This document shows positions 23,940 through 36,292 of a stretch of DNA of 64,000 bases, in pieces; the first letter of the stretch is position 1, and each line of letters begins with the position of its first letter. Source of the DNA: Parietaria judaica. Lineage: Eukaryota; Streptophyta; Magnoliopsida; Rosales; Urticaceae. Where the stretch lies: assembly GCA_954871525.1 (NCBI GenBank), contig OX940872.1, positions 24,027,746-24,091,745 of the forward strand, written 5' to 3'. The notes under the pieces are model-generated. The model searched no databases. It saw only the letters and a list, made by a program, of their open reading frames with translations, and had not been told where the DNA came from. Both the position numbers and the translations under genes were made by a program.

Positions 23940-25847
23940 ATGGCGAGAGAAAGTAATAATGACCAGCAGCTCGGGGTGCTGAATGCGTTGGACGTGGCGA
24001 AGACGCAATTGTATCATTTCACCGCCATTGTCATCGCCGGGATGGGCTTCTTCACGGACGCCTACGATCTCTTCTGCATCTCGCTCGTAACGAAGCTTCT
24101 TGGCCGTATTTACTACACCGACATCATTAAAGAGAAGCCCGGATCACTGCCGCCGAATGTGGCGGCTGCAGTTAACGGTGTTGCCTTCTGCGGGACCCTC
24201 GCAGGGCAGCTCTTCTTCGGGTGGCTCGGAGACAAGATGGGAAGGAAGAAGGTCTATGGGCTAACCCTAATCTTGATGGTTGTCTGCTCCATTGCCTCGG
24301 GGTTGTCCTTTGGCAGCAACCCGAAGGCTGTCATGGCCACACTCTGCTTCTTCCGCTTCTGGCTAGGCTTCGGTATCGGCGGAGACTACCCTCTCTCCGC
24401 CACCATCATGTCGGAGTACGCCAACAAAAAGACTCGCGGGGCTTTCATAGCCGCTGTCTTTGCCATGCAAGGCTTTGGCATCCTAGGTATGTGCTTGAAA
24501 TAGTTTAATGTCTTGGAGATCTTAGAAAGTAACTCTCAAAAGATAATAAAATCATCGACAATATAAAAAAAAATACAAAAAACAAAAATGTCATACAAAA
24601 AAACAACCAATTATGTATTTAAATGTTAATTCGATTGAAGACATTATCGAAGCAACAAAGTACAAAAAGCCTACATCATTTCTCATTCTATATTATATTA
24701 GAAAGTCGTATCCTCATTTTATAAGATTCAAATTTGACGTTACAAACTCTTATTCTGCTAATTATGTTTATCAGGTGGTGGCATCGTCGGGCTGATAATC
24801 GCCTCCATTTTCGATAAGAAGTACCCGTCACCGACGTACAAGGAGAACGCCGCTGCCTCACTGGTCCCACAGGCAGACTATATATGGCGTCTCATCCTCA
24901 TTTTCGGAGCATTCCCGGCGGCTCTGACATACTACTGGCGAATGAAGATGCCAGAAACGGCTCGCTACACTGCACTTGTGGCAAAGAATGCAAAGCAGGC
25001 CGCGGCGGACATGTCCAAAGTGCTGCAAGTGGAGATCGAGGCCGAGGAAGAAAAGGTCAAACGCATTACCGATTCTGGAAAGAATTATGGCCTCTTCACC
25101 AAGCAATTCGCTCGCCGTCACGGGCTCCCCCTTCTCGGCACAACCACAACATGGTTCCTGCTCGATATCGCCTTTTACAGTCAAAACCTATTCCAGAAGG
25201 ATATCTTCACCGGCATTGGTTGGATTCCACCGGCGAACACCATGAACGCTGTTCACGAGGTGTTCAAAATCGCCAAAGCTCAAACCCTAATCGCGCTCTT
25301 CAGCACTGTCCCCGGCTACTGGTTCACTGTTGCGTTGATCGATATCATGGGGCGATTCGCGATCCAACTCATGGGATTCTTCTTCATGACTGTCTTCATG
25401 TTTGCCCTAGCCTTTCCTTACGACCACTGGATAAAGAAAGAAAACCACATAGGGTTTGTGGTTATTTACTCTCTCACCTTTTTCTTCGCCAACTTCGGAC
25501 CCAATGCGACCACCTTTGTCGTTCCCGCCGAGATCTTCCCGGCCAGGTTGAGATCCACGTGCCACGGTATATCGGCCGCCACCGGCAAGGCTGGGGCCAT
25601 TGTTGGTGCGTTCGGTTTCCTCTACGCGGCGCAGAACAAGGATGCGACCAAGACAGACGCAGGTTACCCTCCGGGCATCGGAATCAAGAACTCGTTGATC
25701 ATGCTCGGAGTCATCAACTTCCTCGGTATGTTGTTCACTTTCTTGGTGCCGGAGTCAAAGGGGAAATCGCTCGAAGAGCTGACCGGAGAGAATGAAGAAG
25801 GAGAGGAGCAGAACACAGCTTCGAGCCGAACAGTTCCGGAGGTTTAA
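23940..25847 (+). CDS. PHT1: High-affinity phosphate transporter PHT1-B (two coding exons)
   Basis: Plasma-membrane proton/phosphate symporter. Exon 1 is 23940-24486 and exon 2 is 24775-25847, with a 288-bp intron identical to that of PHT1-A. The protein is 539 residues, nine longer than PHT1-A because the N-terminus differs by one residue and the C-terminal tail is longer. The MFS motif and the [13 protein letters not shown] signature are intact. Differences from PHT1-A fall only before 24366 and after 25369 and are mostly synonymous, apart from the two termini, one Thr/Ile change near residue 63 and one Ser/Thr change in the last loop. Regulation is probably shared with PHT1-A, given the conserved P1BS-type site, TATA position and 5'UTR intron. 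Confidence 0.96.
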
Positions 25848-26900
25848 TTAAGCAATTAGGGTTTGTAAATTGTGTTGTTTCCATTTCTTGGGTTGAATTG
25901 TTGATTTCATATATTTGTTTGGAGAAGTTTCTTCTAATGTTTGCAGTGCATCAATAATAATAACAATGGACGTGTAGTCCATGTTATAAAAATCAATTAT
26001 ATGTATACTATATATGGGATATTGGTTCTCTAACTTATATGCCTCCTTTAGTCCTTTACATTTTGAATAATTAATTTAGTAATAACCATACGCATCAACT
26101 CATAAATTGTTTTTTTTTTTTAACAAAATATCAACTTTGCTAGAATTGGAAAATTCATTTAAGGGTATAAACTAATAAAAGATTGACAACTAATATTGTA
26201 GAATATTTATTATAATATATACATAATGAATAAGAAATAACTTGTGACAATAATGATAAAAGGAGGTTGACTTTTCTTAGATTACTCAAATGGATTGCAC
26301 GGTTGTTTTCTCTTACAACATCATTCGGTTATAATTAAAGAGTTTGCAATGCTAACATCAATCTGTATTATTAGCATTATGATGTGTAAATCAACTTGAT
26401 ATAGAGAGTTTAATATATCAACTTGACTTTTTTTCTTTTATTAGAGTAATGCCCTTAAAAATTGATTTGTTTTTTTGTTGAGGATATATAAGGGAAATTT
26501 ACTCGAATCGATTTGGCATGTCAAAAAGCAAATATTAAGAAACAAGTATTAGCTGTTATTTTTTTCAAATTAATCTCCATATAAAGATCTCCAAGGGCCG
26601 AAACGGTTGAGATTGATGAGGATTTTGTGGAATAAATAATTTAAATTTGTTTACTATTATGTCTAAGGTTTTAATGATTTATTTTAGTATTTTAATAAAA
26701 AAATATGTATAGTAAAAATGTTAAAGTTTTACACCCTAAATTCCCGATTCTGAAAACAAAATAACAAAGCGAAATTGAAATTGACACAAAAAATTATAGT
26801 CGCTCACTCCAAATGTAGGAGGTGCGTCCACTTGTCGCTTGCGAATGTGATCTACTACAATCTTCACCGGAGAAGTTTGGATTACACCCTCGAGCTCACT
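25848..26900. other. 3' flank of PHT1-B, AT-rich intergenic DNA
   Basis: AATAATAATAACAATGG at about 25953 may include the polyadenylation signal. No gene or clear transposon is seen. Confidence 0.5.
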
Positions 26901-26981
26901 CAAACCGTAGGTCTTAAATTCGAGCATTGCTTTTCTCCTTAATTTTGGGGCTTTTCGAATATGGTCTGGATCACCTAGAGC

Positions 26982-27185
26982 ATGCACACCTTAGTCATGG
27001 CCATCGCCGGCAACGGTCATGTGGTCGAGAGAATCGCTATTGTGCTGACCGTTGGGCTGGTGCTACTATTTGTGGGCCAAACACAGCGCCGGACCACCAG
27101 GGGCCGGAAACTCGGGTCGTCTAAGGATCAACAGCCGTATGGTCCGAAGCTTAGGAAGGTGAGCGTGAAGAAAGATAGTGTTTGA
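26982..27185 (+). CDS. Small unrecognised frame, 67 residues
   Basis: The frame begins MHTLVMAIAGNGHVVERIAI, continues with a hydrophobic stretch (IVLTVGLVLLFVG) and ends in a basic tail (RRTTRGRKLGSSKD..KVSVKKDSV). Its base composition is clearly less AT-rich than the surroundings, and an internal Met at residue 6 could also start it. A single-pass membrane microprotein or the remnant of a longer gene are both possible. I do not recognise the family, and there is no promoter or splice evidence. Confidence 0.25.
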   Translation: MHTLVMAIAGNGHVVERIAIVLTVGLVLLFVGQTQRRTTRGRKLGSSKDQQPYGPKLRKVSVKKDSV

Positions 27186-28410
27186 GTTGCTTGTGTGACT
27201 TATTAAAATAATGACGTCAATAGAAAGTTATATTGATATTTTCCCCTTAAATATTGCATATTGGATTGATTATACTTTATCTAACTTTGAAGCACGTACT
27301 GGTTAAGTTTCATTCAATAGATCATTAAATTTCAAATTAGATATAAGAATCCGCATATAATATATACAGATATATCTTTATCAATATGTCAACTTTTATA
27401 TCTACATATCCGTGTGTGAGTTATGAACCACTATGGATCAGATCACCAGCAAAATAATAATAAATGACTGTTTTTTGATCTATTAATAACCCGATTATAT
27501 AATATGTTAAGCTTGTATATGAACTGATCAAGTTATAACACTTTGTAATCTACAAATAATTTGTCAAATACATAGATCTAAGGAGGCAAAACAATAAGCT
27601 GAATGACAAGCTGCATGATTACTAAAAAGTGTAGATGCGGGTAATAATATTAGCTCCGGTGCTTCTCTTAAAATTCGTTGAGTTCAACGTTTCGAATTGA
27701 TCGACGCTTAGCCCATTTTTCTATCTTGAGTTTCAATCCAATAATGTCAACCATGCTTTTTCATCGTAATTAATATTTACGAAATATATATATATATATA
27801 TATGCAAAATTAGGTCAATCGGAGTAGCATGGATGATGGATATAATAATTTTTTTAGCTGCAAGATTATATGAAGTTAGAAATTTTGAGACAATTATTTT
27901 CCATTCTCGTTAGTGCAATAGATAATTTCGATAAAATTATACAATATTAGATCAAATGATGCGACATGTGTATAACTTTTTTTTTTTTGGCGTGGCAAAT
28001 TATTAAATGATAGGAAGACCGTGAGTTTGTAGTTAGTAAGATTATGTTTATAATACAGCCCAACAATTTCAGGTCAACAATTATATTGAAAGAATAATAA
28101 ACTTACATAATAACTAGTTACTCTCACAACTTCAAAATTAACAACATAAGTCTATAATTTATTGGTTGTTGAACAAAACCGAACACTAGTTTTTTACCTG
28201 GAAAAAAAATACCCGGTTTCAATATATCGATTCTAGACGTGTGTAACTGGATCCAGATAGAAAGCCAATTTTGTTTTTACTTTAGTCATTCCATACATCC
28301 GGATCCGGTTCCAAAAAAAAAATGTATCTTGTTTCACCCGCTAATTAATTGGAGTTACTATTAACTAATATGGTCTCTCGTCTAAATTGCTTTTGGTCCT
28401 CTTCTCCTTA
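27186..28410. other. AT-rich intergenic DNA
   Basis: No gene is seen. There is a short (TA)n run near 27785-27802. Confidence 0.5.
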
Positions 28411-28414
28411 TATC

Positions 28415-28675
28415 GCTAAAACTAGAACAAATCAGAAAACGACAATCTCTTAACAAAACGACAATTAGACGCTAAAACGAAAGCACTCAAGGATGTGACA
28501 AATTCATAAGAAAACGACGCCAAACTATAGCTAATATGAAAAGGGCAATTTGACGCTAAAACTGCAACAAATAAGAAAAAGAGACAAAATAAGAAAATTG
28601 CAATTTGAAGCTATGAAACAAGAAAACGACAATTTGACGCTAATACTACAGCAAATGAGAAAACGACAATCAAAC
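28415..28675. repeat. Degenerate tandem repeat upstream of PHT1-C
   Basis: Irregular copies of a 35-60 bp unit built from words such as AGAAAACGACAAT, TTTGACGCTAA and AAACTGCAACAAAT. It ends about 350 bp before the P1BS-type site of PHT1-C. Confidence 0.7.
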
Positions 28676-29023
28676 ATGTCTTGCTTTGACTAGAAGCCTA
28701 GAAGGTATATAAGGAAAACGGTTAATTAAACTATAGATTATGATAGTTCTTATATTTTAAAAATTAAAATGATCGGAGGCCATTAAAAAAAATTAAAATT
28801 AAAGTATACTTCTATTTTTTCCGTTTAAAAGGTGTATATCAATTTTGCGAAAATCAAAATAATGTGGTATATAAAATAAAAATTTACATGTAATGCAATT
28901 TAAGAAAGAAAATCTCGCCTTAAATACCGATTAAATAATTTTTTCCGTTAAGTACGTGAAAGTATTGAATATTTAAGTCTTGTTTAAATCCCTTTAAGCG
29001 GGTTTGACTCGATAATTAGAAGA

Positions 29024-29031
29024 GAATATGC
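29024..29031 (+). promoter_or_regulatory. P1BS-type site (GAATATGC), PHT1-C
   Basis: Matches GNATATNC and is the same octamer as at PHT1-A and PHT1-B. A TATA-like TTTAAATA lies at 29070-29077, about 40 bp downstream, the spacing also seen at PHT1-B. Confidence 0.78.
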
Positions 29032-29199
29032 TGAAAATGATTCCGAACATAATTAGAATTTTTGTTGCATTTAAATACGGAACAAAAACAAACCCTTTTC
29101 ATTTCTCTTCGTTTTCGTCTCTCTCGCTCCTCTCTGCATGAAAAACAAGCCTCGGAGGTAGAATCACACCATTGTTCTTCACGCAAAATTCACATCGCA

Positions 29200-29233
29200 G
29201 TACGTTTCCTTAGCTTCTCTTCTTTTGAATCAT

Positions 29234-29299
<66 letters not shown>

Positions 29300-29324
29300 C
29301 ATATGCATATGCATGCATTATATT

Positions 29325-29357
<33 letters not shown>

Positions 29358-29534
29358 CTATTAGCATTGGGAATTTTTCTCGGTCTTTCTCTTTTCATGC
29401 GATGAAGTTCCTTTCGAATCTAAAATTAGGGTTTATATTCAAGAAAATAATTTAACATTTGGGTTTGATTCTTGAGAATGTTCGGAAAATGCCATTTATG
29501 GTTTCTTGAAAAACCCTAGCTTTTGTTGTTTCAG
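29200..29534 (+). other. Predicted 5'UTR intron of PHT1-C (335 bp)
   Basis: Donor GCA|GTACGT at 29199/29200 and acceptor TTTGTTGTTTCAG at 29534, four bases before the ATG. A CT-rich untranslated exon (about 29095-29199) precedes it. All three PHT1 genes thus appear to carry an intron just upstream of the start codon. The upstream donor is a choice among several GT sites. Confidence 0.55.
29235..29358. repeat. Hexanucleotide (ATATGT)n and (TA)n microsatellites
   Basis: About eleven units of ATATGT followed by three of ATATGC (29236-29312), then a (TA)n run (29327-29356), all inside the predicted 5'UTR intron of PHT1-C. The frames across it translate into artificial YVYVYV and MYMYMY peptides. 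Confidence 0.95.
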
Positions 29535-29537
29535 GCC

Positions 29538-31088
29538 ATGGCGAAAGAGCAGCTCCAAGTTTTGAATGCATTGGACGTGGCGAAGACGCAATGGTACCAT
29601 TTCACGGCCATAATCATCGCCGGAATGGGGTTCTTCACCGACGCCTACGACCTCTTCTGCATTTCTCTCGTCACGAAGCTCCTTGGCCGAATCTATTACC
29701 AGGTGCCGGGCTCGGCCGAGCCTGGCAGACTCCCGGACAATGTCGCTGCAGCCATTAACGGTGTCGCCTTTTGCGGAACCCTCTCGGGGCAATTGTTCTT
29801 CGGGTGGCTCGGAGATAAGATGGGGAGGAAGCGAGTCTACGGCATGACACTCATGATCATGGTCGTCTGCTCCGTCGCCTCGGGCCTCTCGTTCGGCCAC
29901 GACGCCAAGACCGTCATGGCCACGCTCGGCTTCTTCCGGTTCTGGCTCGGCTTCGGCATCGGCGGCGACTACCCGCTCTCCGCCACCATCATGTCCGAGT
30001 ATGCCAACAAGAAGACCCGTGGAGCGTTCATCGCCGCTGTCTTCGCCATGCAAGGGTTTGGGATTCTCACCGGCGGGCTCGTTGCGATCGTCGTCGCGTC
30101 TTTCTTTAAAGCCAAGTTCCCGGCCCCGGCATTTGAGATCGACGCCCTCGCATCCATCGTCCCGGAGTGCGACTACGTGTGGAGGATCATTGTCATGTTC
30201 GGTGCGGTCCCGGCGCTCTTGACCTACTACTGGAGGCTAAAGATGCCGGAAACTGCCCGCTACACCGCCCTCGTTGCCAAAGATGCTGAACGCGCCGCGG
30301 CCGACATGTCGAAGGTGCTGCAAGTCGAGGTCGCGTCGGAGCCGGAGAAAGTCAAGGAGAACAGCAAGAACAGCAATGACTTCGGACTCTTCTCAAAACA
30401 ATTCCTCAAGAAGCACGGTCTCCATTTACTCGGAACAACAAGCACATGGTTCCTCTTAGACATCGCTTTCTACAGCCAAAATCTCTTCCAGAAGGACATC
30501 TTCACCGCCGTTGGGTGGATCCCAAAGGCGAAGTCGATGAGTGCGCTTGACGAAGTGTTCCGCATCGCGAGGGCGCAGACGCTCATCGCCCTCTGCAGCA
30601 CAGTCCCCGGGTACTGGTTTACCGTCGCACTCATCGATAAGATGGGGCGGTTCGCGATCCAACTCATGGGATTCTTCTTCATGACCGTCTTCATGTTCGC
30701 CCTAGCCATCCCGTACCACCACTGGACGCTCGCGGCCAACCACATCGGATTCGTCATCATGTACTCGCTCACCTTCTTCTTCGCCAACTTCGGCCCTAAC
30801 GCGACGACATTTGTCGTCCCGGCCGAGATCTTCCCGGCGCGGCTGCGGTCCACGTGTCACGGGATATCGGCCGCGGCTGGGAAGGCGGGGGCGATGGTTG
30901 GCGCGTTCGGGTTTCAGTACGCAGAGCGGGGGATCGGCGTGAGGAATACACTGCTCATCCTGGGAGTGGTCAACTTTCTTGGGATGGTCTTCACGTTCTT
31001 GGTGCCGGAGTCAAAGGGAAAGTCGTTGGAGGATTTGTCCGGCGAGGCTGACGAGACATCTCAAAGAGGAGATCAAGAGAGGCAGTGA
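29538..31088 (+). CDS. PHT1: High-affinity phosphate transporter PHT1-C (single coding exon)
   Basis: Proton/phosphate symporter of the plasma membrane, 516 residues. The ATG at 29538 (CCATGG) is chosen because it gives [20 protein letters not shown], the usual PHT1 start; the frame is open a few codons further upstream only through a TTG. MFS motif LGDKMGRK at 91-98 and PHT1 signature [13 protein letters not shown] at 142-154. The conserved [14 protein letters not shown] runs uninterrupted where PHT1-A and B have their intron. It is more GC-rich at third positions than A and B and clearly divergent from them, so it is an older paralogue and not part of the recent duplication. The C-terminal tail after [11 protein letters not shown] is acidic with serine and threonine. 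Intact. Confidence 0.97.
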   Translation: MAKEQLQVLNALDVAKTQWYHFTAIIIAGMGFFTDAYDLFCISLVTKLLGRIYYQVPGSAEPGRLPDNVAAAINGVAFCGTLSGQLFFGWLGDKMGRKRVYGMTLMIMVVCSVASGLSFGHDAKTVMATLGFFRFWLGFGIGGDYPLSATIMSEYANKKTRGAFIAAVFAMQGFGILTGGLVAIVVASFFKAKFPAPAFEIDALASIVPECDYVWRIIVMFGAVPALLTYYWRLKMPETARYTALVAKDAERAAADMSKVLQVEVASEPEKVKENSKNSNDFGLFSKQFLKKHGLHLLGTTSTWFLLDIAFYSQNLFQKDIFTAVGWIPKAKSMSALDEVFRIARAQTLIALCSTVPGYWFTVALIDKMGRFAIQLMGFFFMTVFMFALAIPYHHWTLAANHIGFVIMYSLTFFFANFGPNATTFVVPAEIFPARLRSTCHGISAAAGKAGAMVGAFGFQYAERGIGVRNTLLILGVVNFLGMVFTFLVPESKGKSLEDLSGEADETSQRGDQERQ

Positions 31089-31731
31089 GAGATATTAGGC
31101 TTTGACTTTTTGACTTTTTTTTCTTCAATACTTTAGAAGAATAAGAGTTTAATTTTAGTAATGAGTTGGTTTGAATATTTTGTTAAACTATTGGAAATTA
31201 CCGCACCGCACAATGTAAATTTAAATAAAAAAATTCGGGAAATTAATGTTATAATTCAAACAACTACATTCAAAACAAACTCAACAATCGCTGCTCTATC
31301 CAGGTTCATCAAATGTTTATTATATACGAGTAGATATATATATATATATTGTAATTTTTATAAAATAAATGCATAACTAAAATTTACTAACAAAATAATT
31401 GATAGTGTGAGAATAAAAAAGTCCGTCTAAGTTTGATAAAGTAGATTATTAACCGGATTGTATATTACTAAAACATTACGTAGTTCTATAAAATTAGCTT
31501 TTATAGAACTACGTAAATAATAAATTTTAAGAATATACCGTAGCTCTATAGGATTAGCTTCTACTCAGAAAAATACCAATTGTACTGCATAATTTGAAAT
31601 TTGAGTAACTAGTGAAAAATTTGTTATCTACATACACAAATTTTGTAAAATATCATAAAATGCTAAATCTTTAACAAACTACAATAATATTCGGCAACTG
31701 AACAATTTTTTTTAAGTGAGCAAAATATATC

Positions 31732-31772
<41 letters not shown>

Positions 31773-32827
31773 ATTTAGGTATAGTTCTACGGTAATATTC
31801 TTCAAAAAGTACTCTACAATCTACATATAGAAATGACTGTCAATTAGCTTAACAAAAAAAAGTAAACTATTGCATGCATGATATTTTTCCCATATAATAA
31901 AGAACCATCAACAACTTTTTCAATATTATTTTCACATGGTTAGAGACGAAATATGTGCATGATTATTTTTTTTTTTACTATTCTCCCTTTCATATTTGTT
32001 TCATTAACGTTAGGTCCACCGTCCACCACCACACAATCAACAAAATTAATGCTAATACTAATTTATAAAACATGTGTTTCACCATACTAGTCTATACGGT
32101 ATCACTATTTTTGTGTACCATTGTCGTCTCTATTTTTTTGCTTTTTACATTAGTCTATACTATATCACTGATTTCATCACAATTATTTACATGGTTTAAT
32201 AATATTTCATATTTCATATTCTTTGATTAAAAATATTTAGAAGCTAAAAATAAACGTATGCATAAATTACTATTACAAAATTCAAACCATATATTTATAA
32301 ATACAAAATTCAAACCAAGGAAATTTACCACTGATCACAAACATTAAATGCAATGGGCCAATGTTAATTTATACTTTATAGATTGTACATTTACTACTAC
32401 AAAATACAAACCATGGAAATTCTATGTACATTTCTTTTTGTAATGTTTGGTTCTACATATACATTACTTGAGTGGGTAACGTTTTGAAGAGCACTGCTTC
32501 TCATTACAGATTCACATGAATTTATTGAAATCTTAACGTTGCATGGTCTTAGTTTTTATTTTTTTCTTAAGATGATCTTGCAAAATTACCTCTAACCTAT
32601 AGCATCGAATATCGATCGTAATAATATTTCACTAGAATTGATTGTACTCGAGTTTTGTGTTATAACTTATATTGTTTGGAATAAATGGAGTTATTGTGAA
32701 GAAGAACTGAATTTGCAGAGAGATTCAGGATCGAAAGAGATCAATGGAGCTTTACCGAATCAAGCAGGATAAGATAATCACATATACCATATTGAGAGTC
32801 AAGAACTAATGCAACCAATGAGAAGAA
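31089..32827. other. AT-rich intergenic DNA downstream of PHT1-C
   Basis: No gene is seen. There is a small inverted duplication around 31480-31512 (AGTTCTATAAAATTAGCTTT with its reverse complement) and a (TA)n run at 31738-31770. Confidence 0.5.
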
Positions 32828-32836
32828 AAATCTATT

Positions 32837-33452
32837 GGGGCAACTAGCCAAATAGCCAAACTTCGAACTCTAATTAGCCAAATAGCTAATGTTTAAATTA
32901 ATATTGCCAAATAGCCAATTAACCACGTTAATAAATCACGAAAGACCGGATTACCCTTGTATTAACGTGATTAATTTATTTTAAAAATTTTATTTTTTTT
33001 AAAATAATTTTTTTAAAAATTTTAATCACGATTTTTAATTTTTAAACAAATTAACTCCGTTAATAAACGTATAACGAAGTTAATTTGTTTAAAAATAAAT
33101 TAATTTTTTTTTTTAAACAAAAAATTAAAATTTTTGTTAAAATTTTAATCACGATTTTTTATTTTTAAACAAATTAACTCCGTTAATACACGTTGAAAAA
33201 CATATTAACGAAGTTAATTTGTTAAAAATAAAAAATCGTTATTAATATTTTAACAAAAAATTTATTATTTGTTTTAAAAAAAAATTATTTTTAAACAAAT
33301 TAACCACGTTAATACCTGTTAATTTGTCAAAAGAGTATTATATGTATAACATATGTTATCAAATAACCATTTGGCTATTTTGCAAAGAAAAATGAAAGGT
33401 TGGCTATTTGGCTAATCAAACATTTCAATTTAGCTATCTCATGCAATATCTC
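32837..33452. mobile_element. Mutator-like MITE, 616 bp, perfect 9-bp target duplication
   Basis: Flanked by AAATCTATT at 32828-32836 and 33453-33461. The left end starts GGGGCAACTAGCCAAATAGC and the right end, reversed, starts GAGATATTGCATGAGATAGC. Both continue with AGCCAAATAGCCAA words. The interior is made of inverted and direct copies of a word around AACAAATTAACTCCGTTAAT. The AGCCAAA terminal words relate it to the Pack-MULE at 16313-17799. No coding capacity. Confidence 0.82.
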
Positions 33453-33461
33453 AAATCTATT

Positions 33462-36246
33462 TATATGTGTAAAGCCGTAATTTCGCGTGCCACGTATATT
33501 ATGACATTGTGATCGTGAACTATAAGAACAAAGAAGTGCGGAAAAGTAAAGGAACACCAATACTTTTTGATAACGAGCGCAGTTCGGACTTCCTGTCACT
33601 ACTTCTGCGGGGCACTCACCTAGATTAACCAACCAAGAGTTACAAGCGATGATTACAAACAATAAATCATATGGACCAAATCATAGAATGAAAACTCCCC
33701 CTTGTTGTTACGCTAAATGCTTTGACTTCCAGCCCGTGAACTCTTGATGAAACGCAAGATCCCCTTGCACACAATCAACTACGAACATCTCGTCCTTCTC
33801 CACTTCACTCGTGAATTGCTGATTGACTTCTCCCGAACATTTTTGAAATTTTCTCTGTAAGTGCTAACGAAATAGGACTACGATAGCGGGGACTAATACA
33901 ATACAGCTGTCTACAAAACGAAATCTTCATTAAATGCTTGATGGCGCAAATCAGCTCCTAGATACTCTCCACTGATTAGAATGATCACGCAATATTCTTC
34001 ATTAACTTCAGTGCAATATTCATCATTAAATTAAATGCAATATTCTCCTTGATTGAGGATGCGACTTGAAAAACTTTCTTGGAATACTATACAGCTGTCA
34101 CGACATCAAGCATGTTAAGACTTTCCATAAATAGCCAAAACGAAATCTTGAATGAATAAATAATCAATAATCGAAATGTATGATATTCCGAATATAAACT
34201 CATCAAACTCCGAATTACTAAATAACACAGTAATATTATAAAAAATACATGGAAAAAAAATTAATATAGAGGAAACAAATGTATAATCTATGTGATGTAG
34301 ACAAAACTATGAAGAATCAAGACGCATCTATGCGAGCAAATAAACTCAACTTTTCTTGATCAAGGAGCTCAAATTTTTATTCATCAATGGCCAATGTAAA
34401 ATGAAAACAAACCAGCCTAAAAAACTATGGTCTAAAATTGAAAGGATAGCAATAACAAAAATAGCCAACAAATGCCATAAATCGCGACAAATAAAATGAA
34501 GGCAATAAACGACAATAAAAACGCAAATAATCACACATGAAGGCTCCAAGATCGCATAGAATCTCTGTGATCACGATCAAGTCGTGTTTTTCCGGTCCCA
34601 CGCTTCCAAGAAGGCAAGTCCGATTGTGTCGGCATCACTATGATACAAAACTTACCTGTACTTTTTGTTTTGGGAAGATATATTCTCCTCCCCTCAAACA
34701 TAATACACAGTCTACTAATAACCTGTGCATATTCAATCGCCATGATGGCGGACAGTGTGACGAAAGTGATGTTGATGTCGTGCGGGTGTCAACGTCATGA
34801 GCGACGCTGTACAGATGAAAATGTGTCAGGAGTGCACGTATGGTGGAGAGGCACCACCGGTAAGATCTCCGACTCCGAGATTGCCAACGTCATTGCCAAT
34901 TGCAATAGCGACATAATTTGACGCCAAATATTGGAGCTATATATATATGCTGATAACCCGTAAAGACTGGGTTTTCCAATTCTACGCACTTTGGACGACG
35001 ATTCGTGAGTAATGACTTGAAAATTAAGCGTTTCAAGTATCCAAAGGGGTTGAACTTGGAATCAAAAGACTTGAACAATAACTTCTTTATAAAAAAGCTT
35101 ACTATGATCGATATATAACAATTATACAAAATTGGAGTAAATGTAAAATCAAATACGTGAATATGAACTGTTAAGTTATATTGAAGAATACAAATCTAAT
35201 AAATTAGAAAATGAGACAAATTTAAATGTCATAAATATCAAATTAATGTTCATTTAACTCAAAATCAGTGTATATGTGAAGAAAAAAAATTAAGAAACAT
35301 ACATAAAAAAAACCTCAAAACTAGGAAACGAGAGTTCTTTTTCTTCATTGTGCCATATCACACTTGTAGTATTTTTTATTTTTCTGAGCGTTACGTATAT
35401 AATTAAAAACCCTTTTAAAATGTTTCTGAAAGTAGTTCAGCTAAAAGGTAGTATTTTTATTTTTCTGAGGGGTTATATATATATTTTCTGAGGGGTTACA
35501 TATATAATACTATGAGGATTTCCATATGTCACTGAAATAGTTAAAACTTAAAAGAATGGTAGTCAATGCCTTGCATTTATACATTCTTTGGTTCCAAATT
35601 TAGTTTGAGACTAACTAATTGTTAGTTTTATACCTCCTTAGTTCCACATTTTTGTCATACGAGTCTAATGTGGGACTAATGGCTTCTTTTGTTTTCCAAT
35701 TTTTTTTTTTTTTTTTTTTTTTTAATGGAAGTCTTTGATTCAGTTTCCATGTGGGTAGGACTAATAACACTTTTTTCTTTCTTTCTTAATTTCTGAATTA
35801 ATTTTTGTTATTATTTGATATTTATTAAAAAATAAAATTAGTTTAAGAACTATGATTTGTGTAACTTGATTTTTTTTAACTTATATAAAAATATTGTCAA
35901 AATATTCAAAATTATTTTTTGAAATTTCCATCATGCGCTATGCCCGTGAAATTTATGCGGCATGGGGTGATGCCCTTTTTTCTTACTATTTCGTCGACAG
36001 GTAGCAAGCTCGTAAAATTTACGGCATGCAGCAATGCCCTTTTACCCGACTTTTGTATATATATTTTTATGAATTATAATTTTTTAAAAGTATAGAAGAA
36101 AAGAATACACGCTTGTTTTATACTTTTTTTTACCAAAAATAGTAAGGGAAAGACGATGATGAATGAAAGAAAGAAATTAGTGCCAAAAAGTCTCTCAGAA
36201 TTTTCTATTTTTATCTCATCGTAAAAGAAGAAGTCCTCGTCATTAG

Positions 36247-36292
<46 letters not shown>

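Larger units (their letters stand above)
18417..25900 (+). repeat. Tandem duplication unit B (PHT1-B and long upstream region)
   Basis: Second copy of the unit described at 7530-15400, in the same orientation. The upstream blocks are clearly related but have many substitutions and indels, whereas part of the gene is identical between units. Unit B lacks the hAT remnant of unit A and carries its own insertions: the inverted-repeat elements at 19340-19640 and 20809-21360 and the remnant in the 5'UTR intron. Confidence 0.7.

Noticed and set aside
29062..29455. YVYVYV and MYMYMY peptides near 29.2 kb
   Set aside because: Translation of the hexanucleotide microsatellite; not a protein.
34537..34921. 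Overlapping frames of 87-93 residues on both strands
   Set aside because: Equal openness on both strands, no family resemblance, and no regulatory or splice context.
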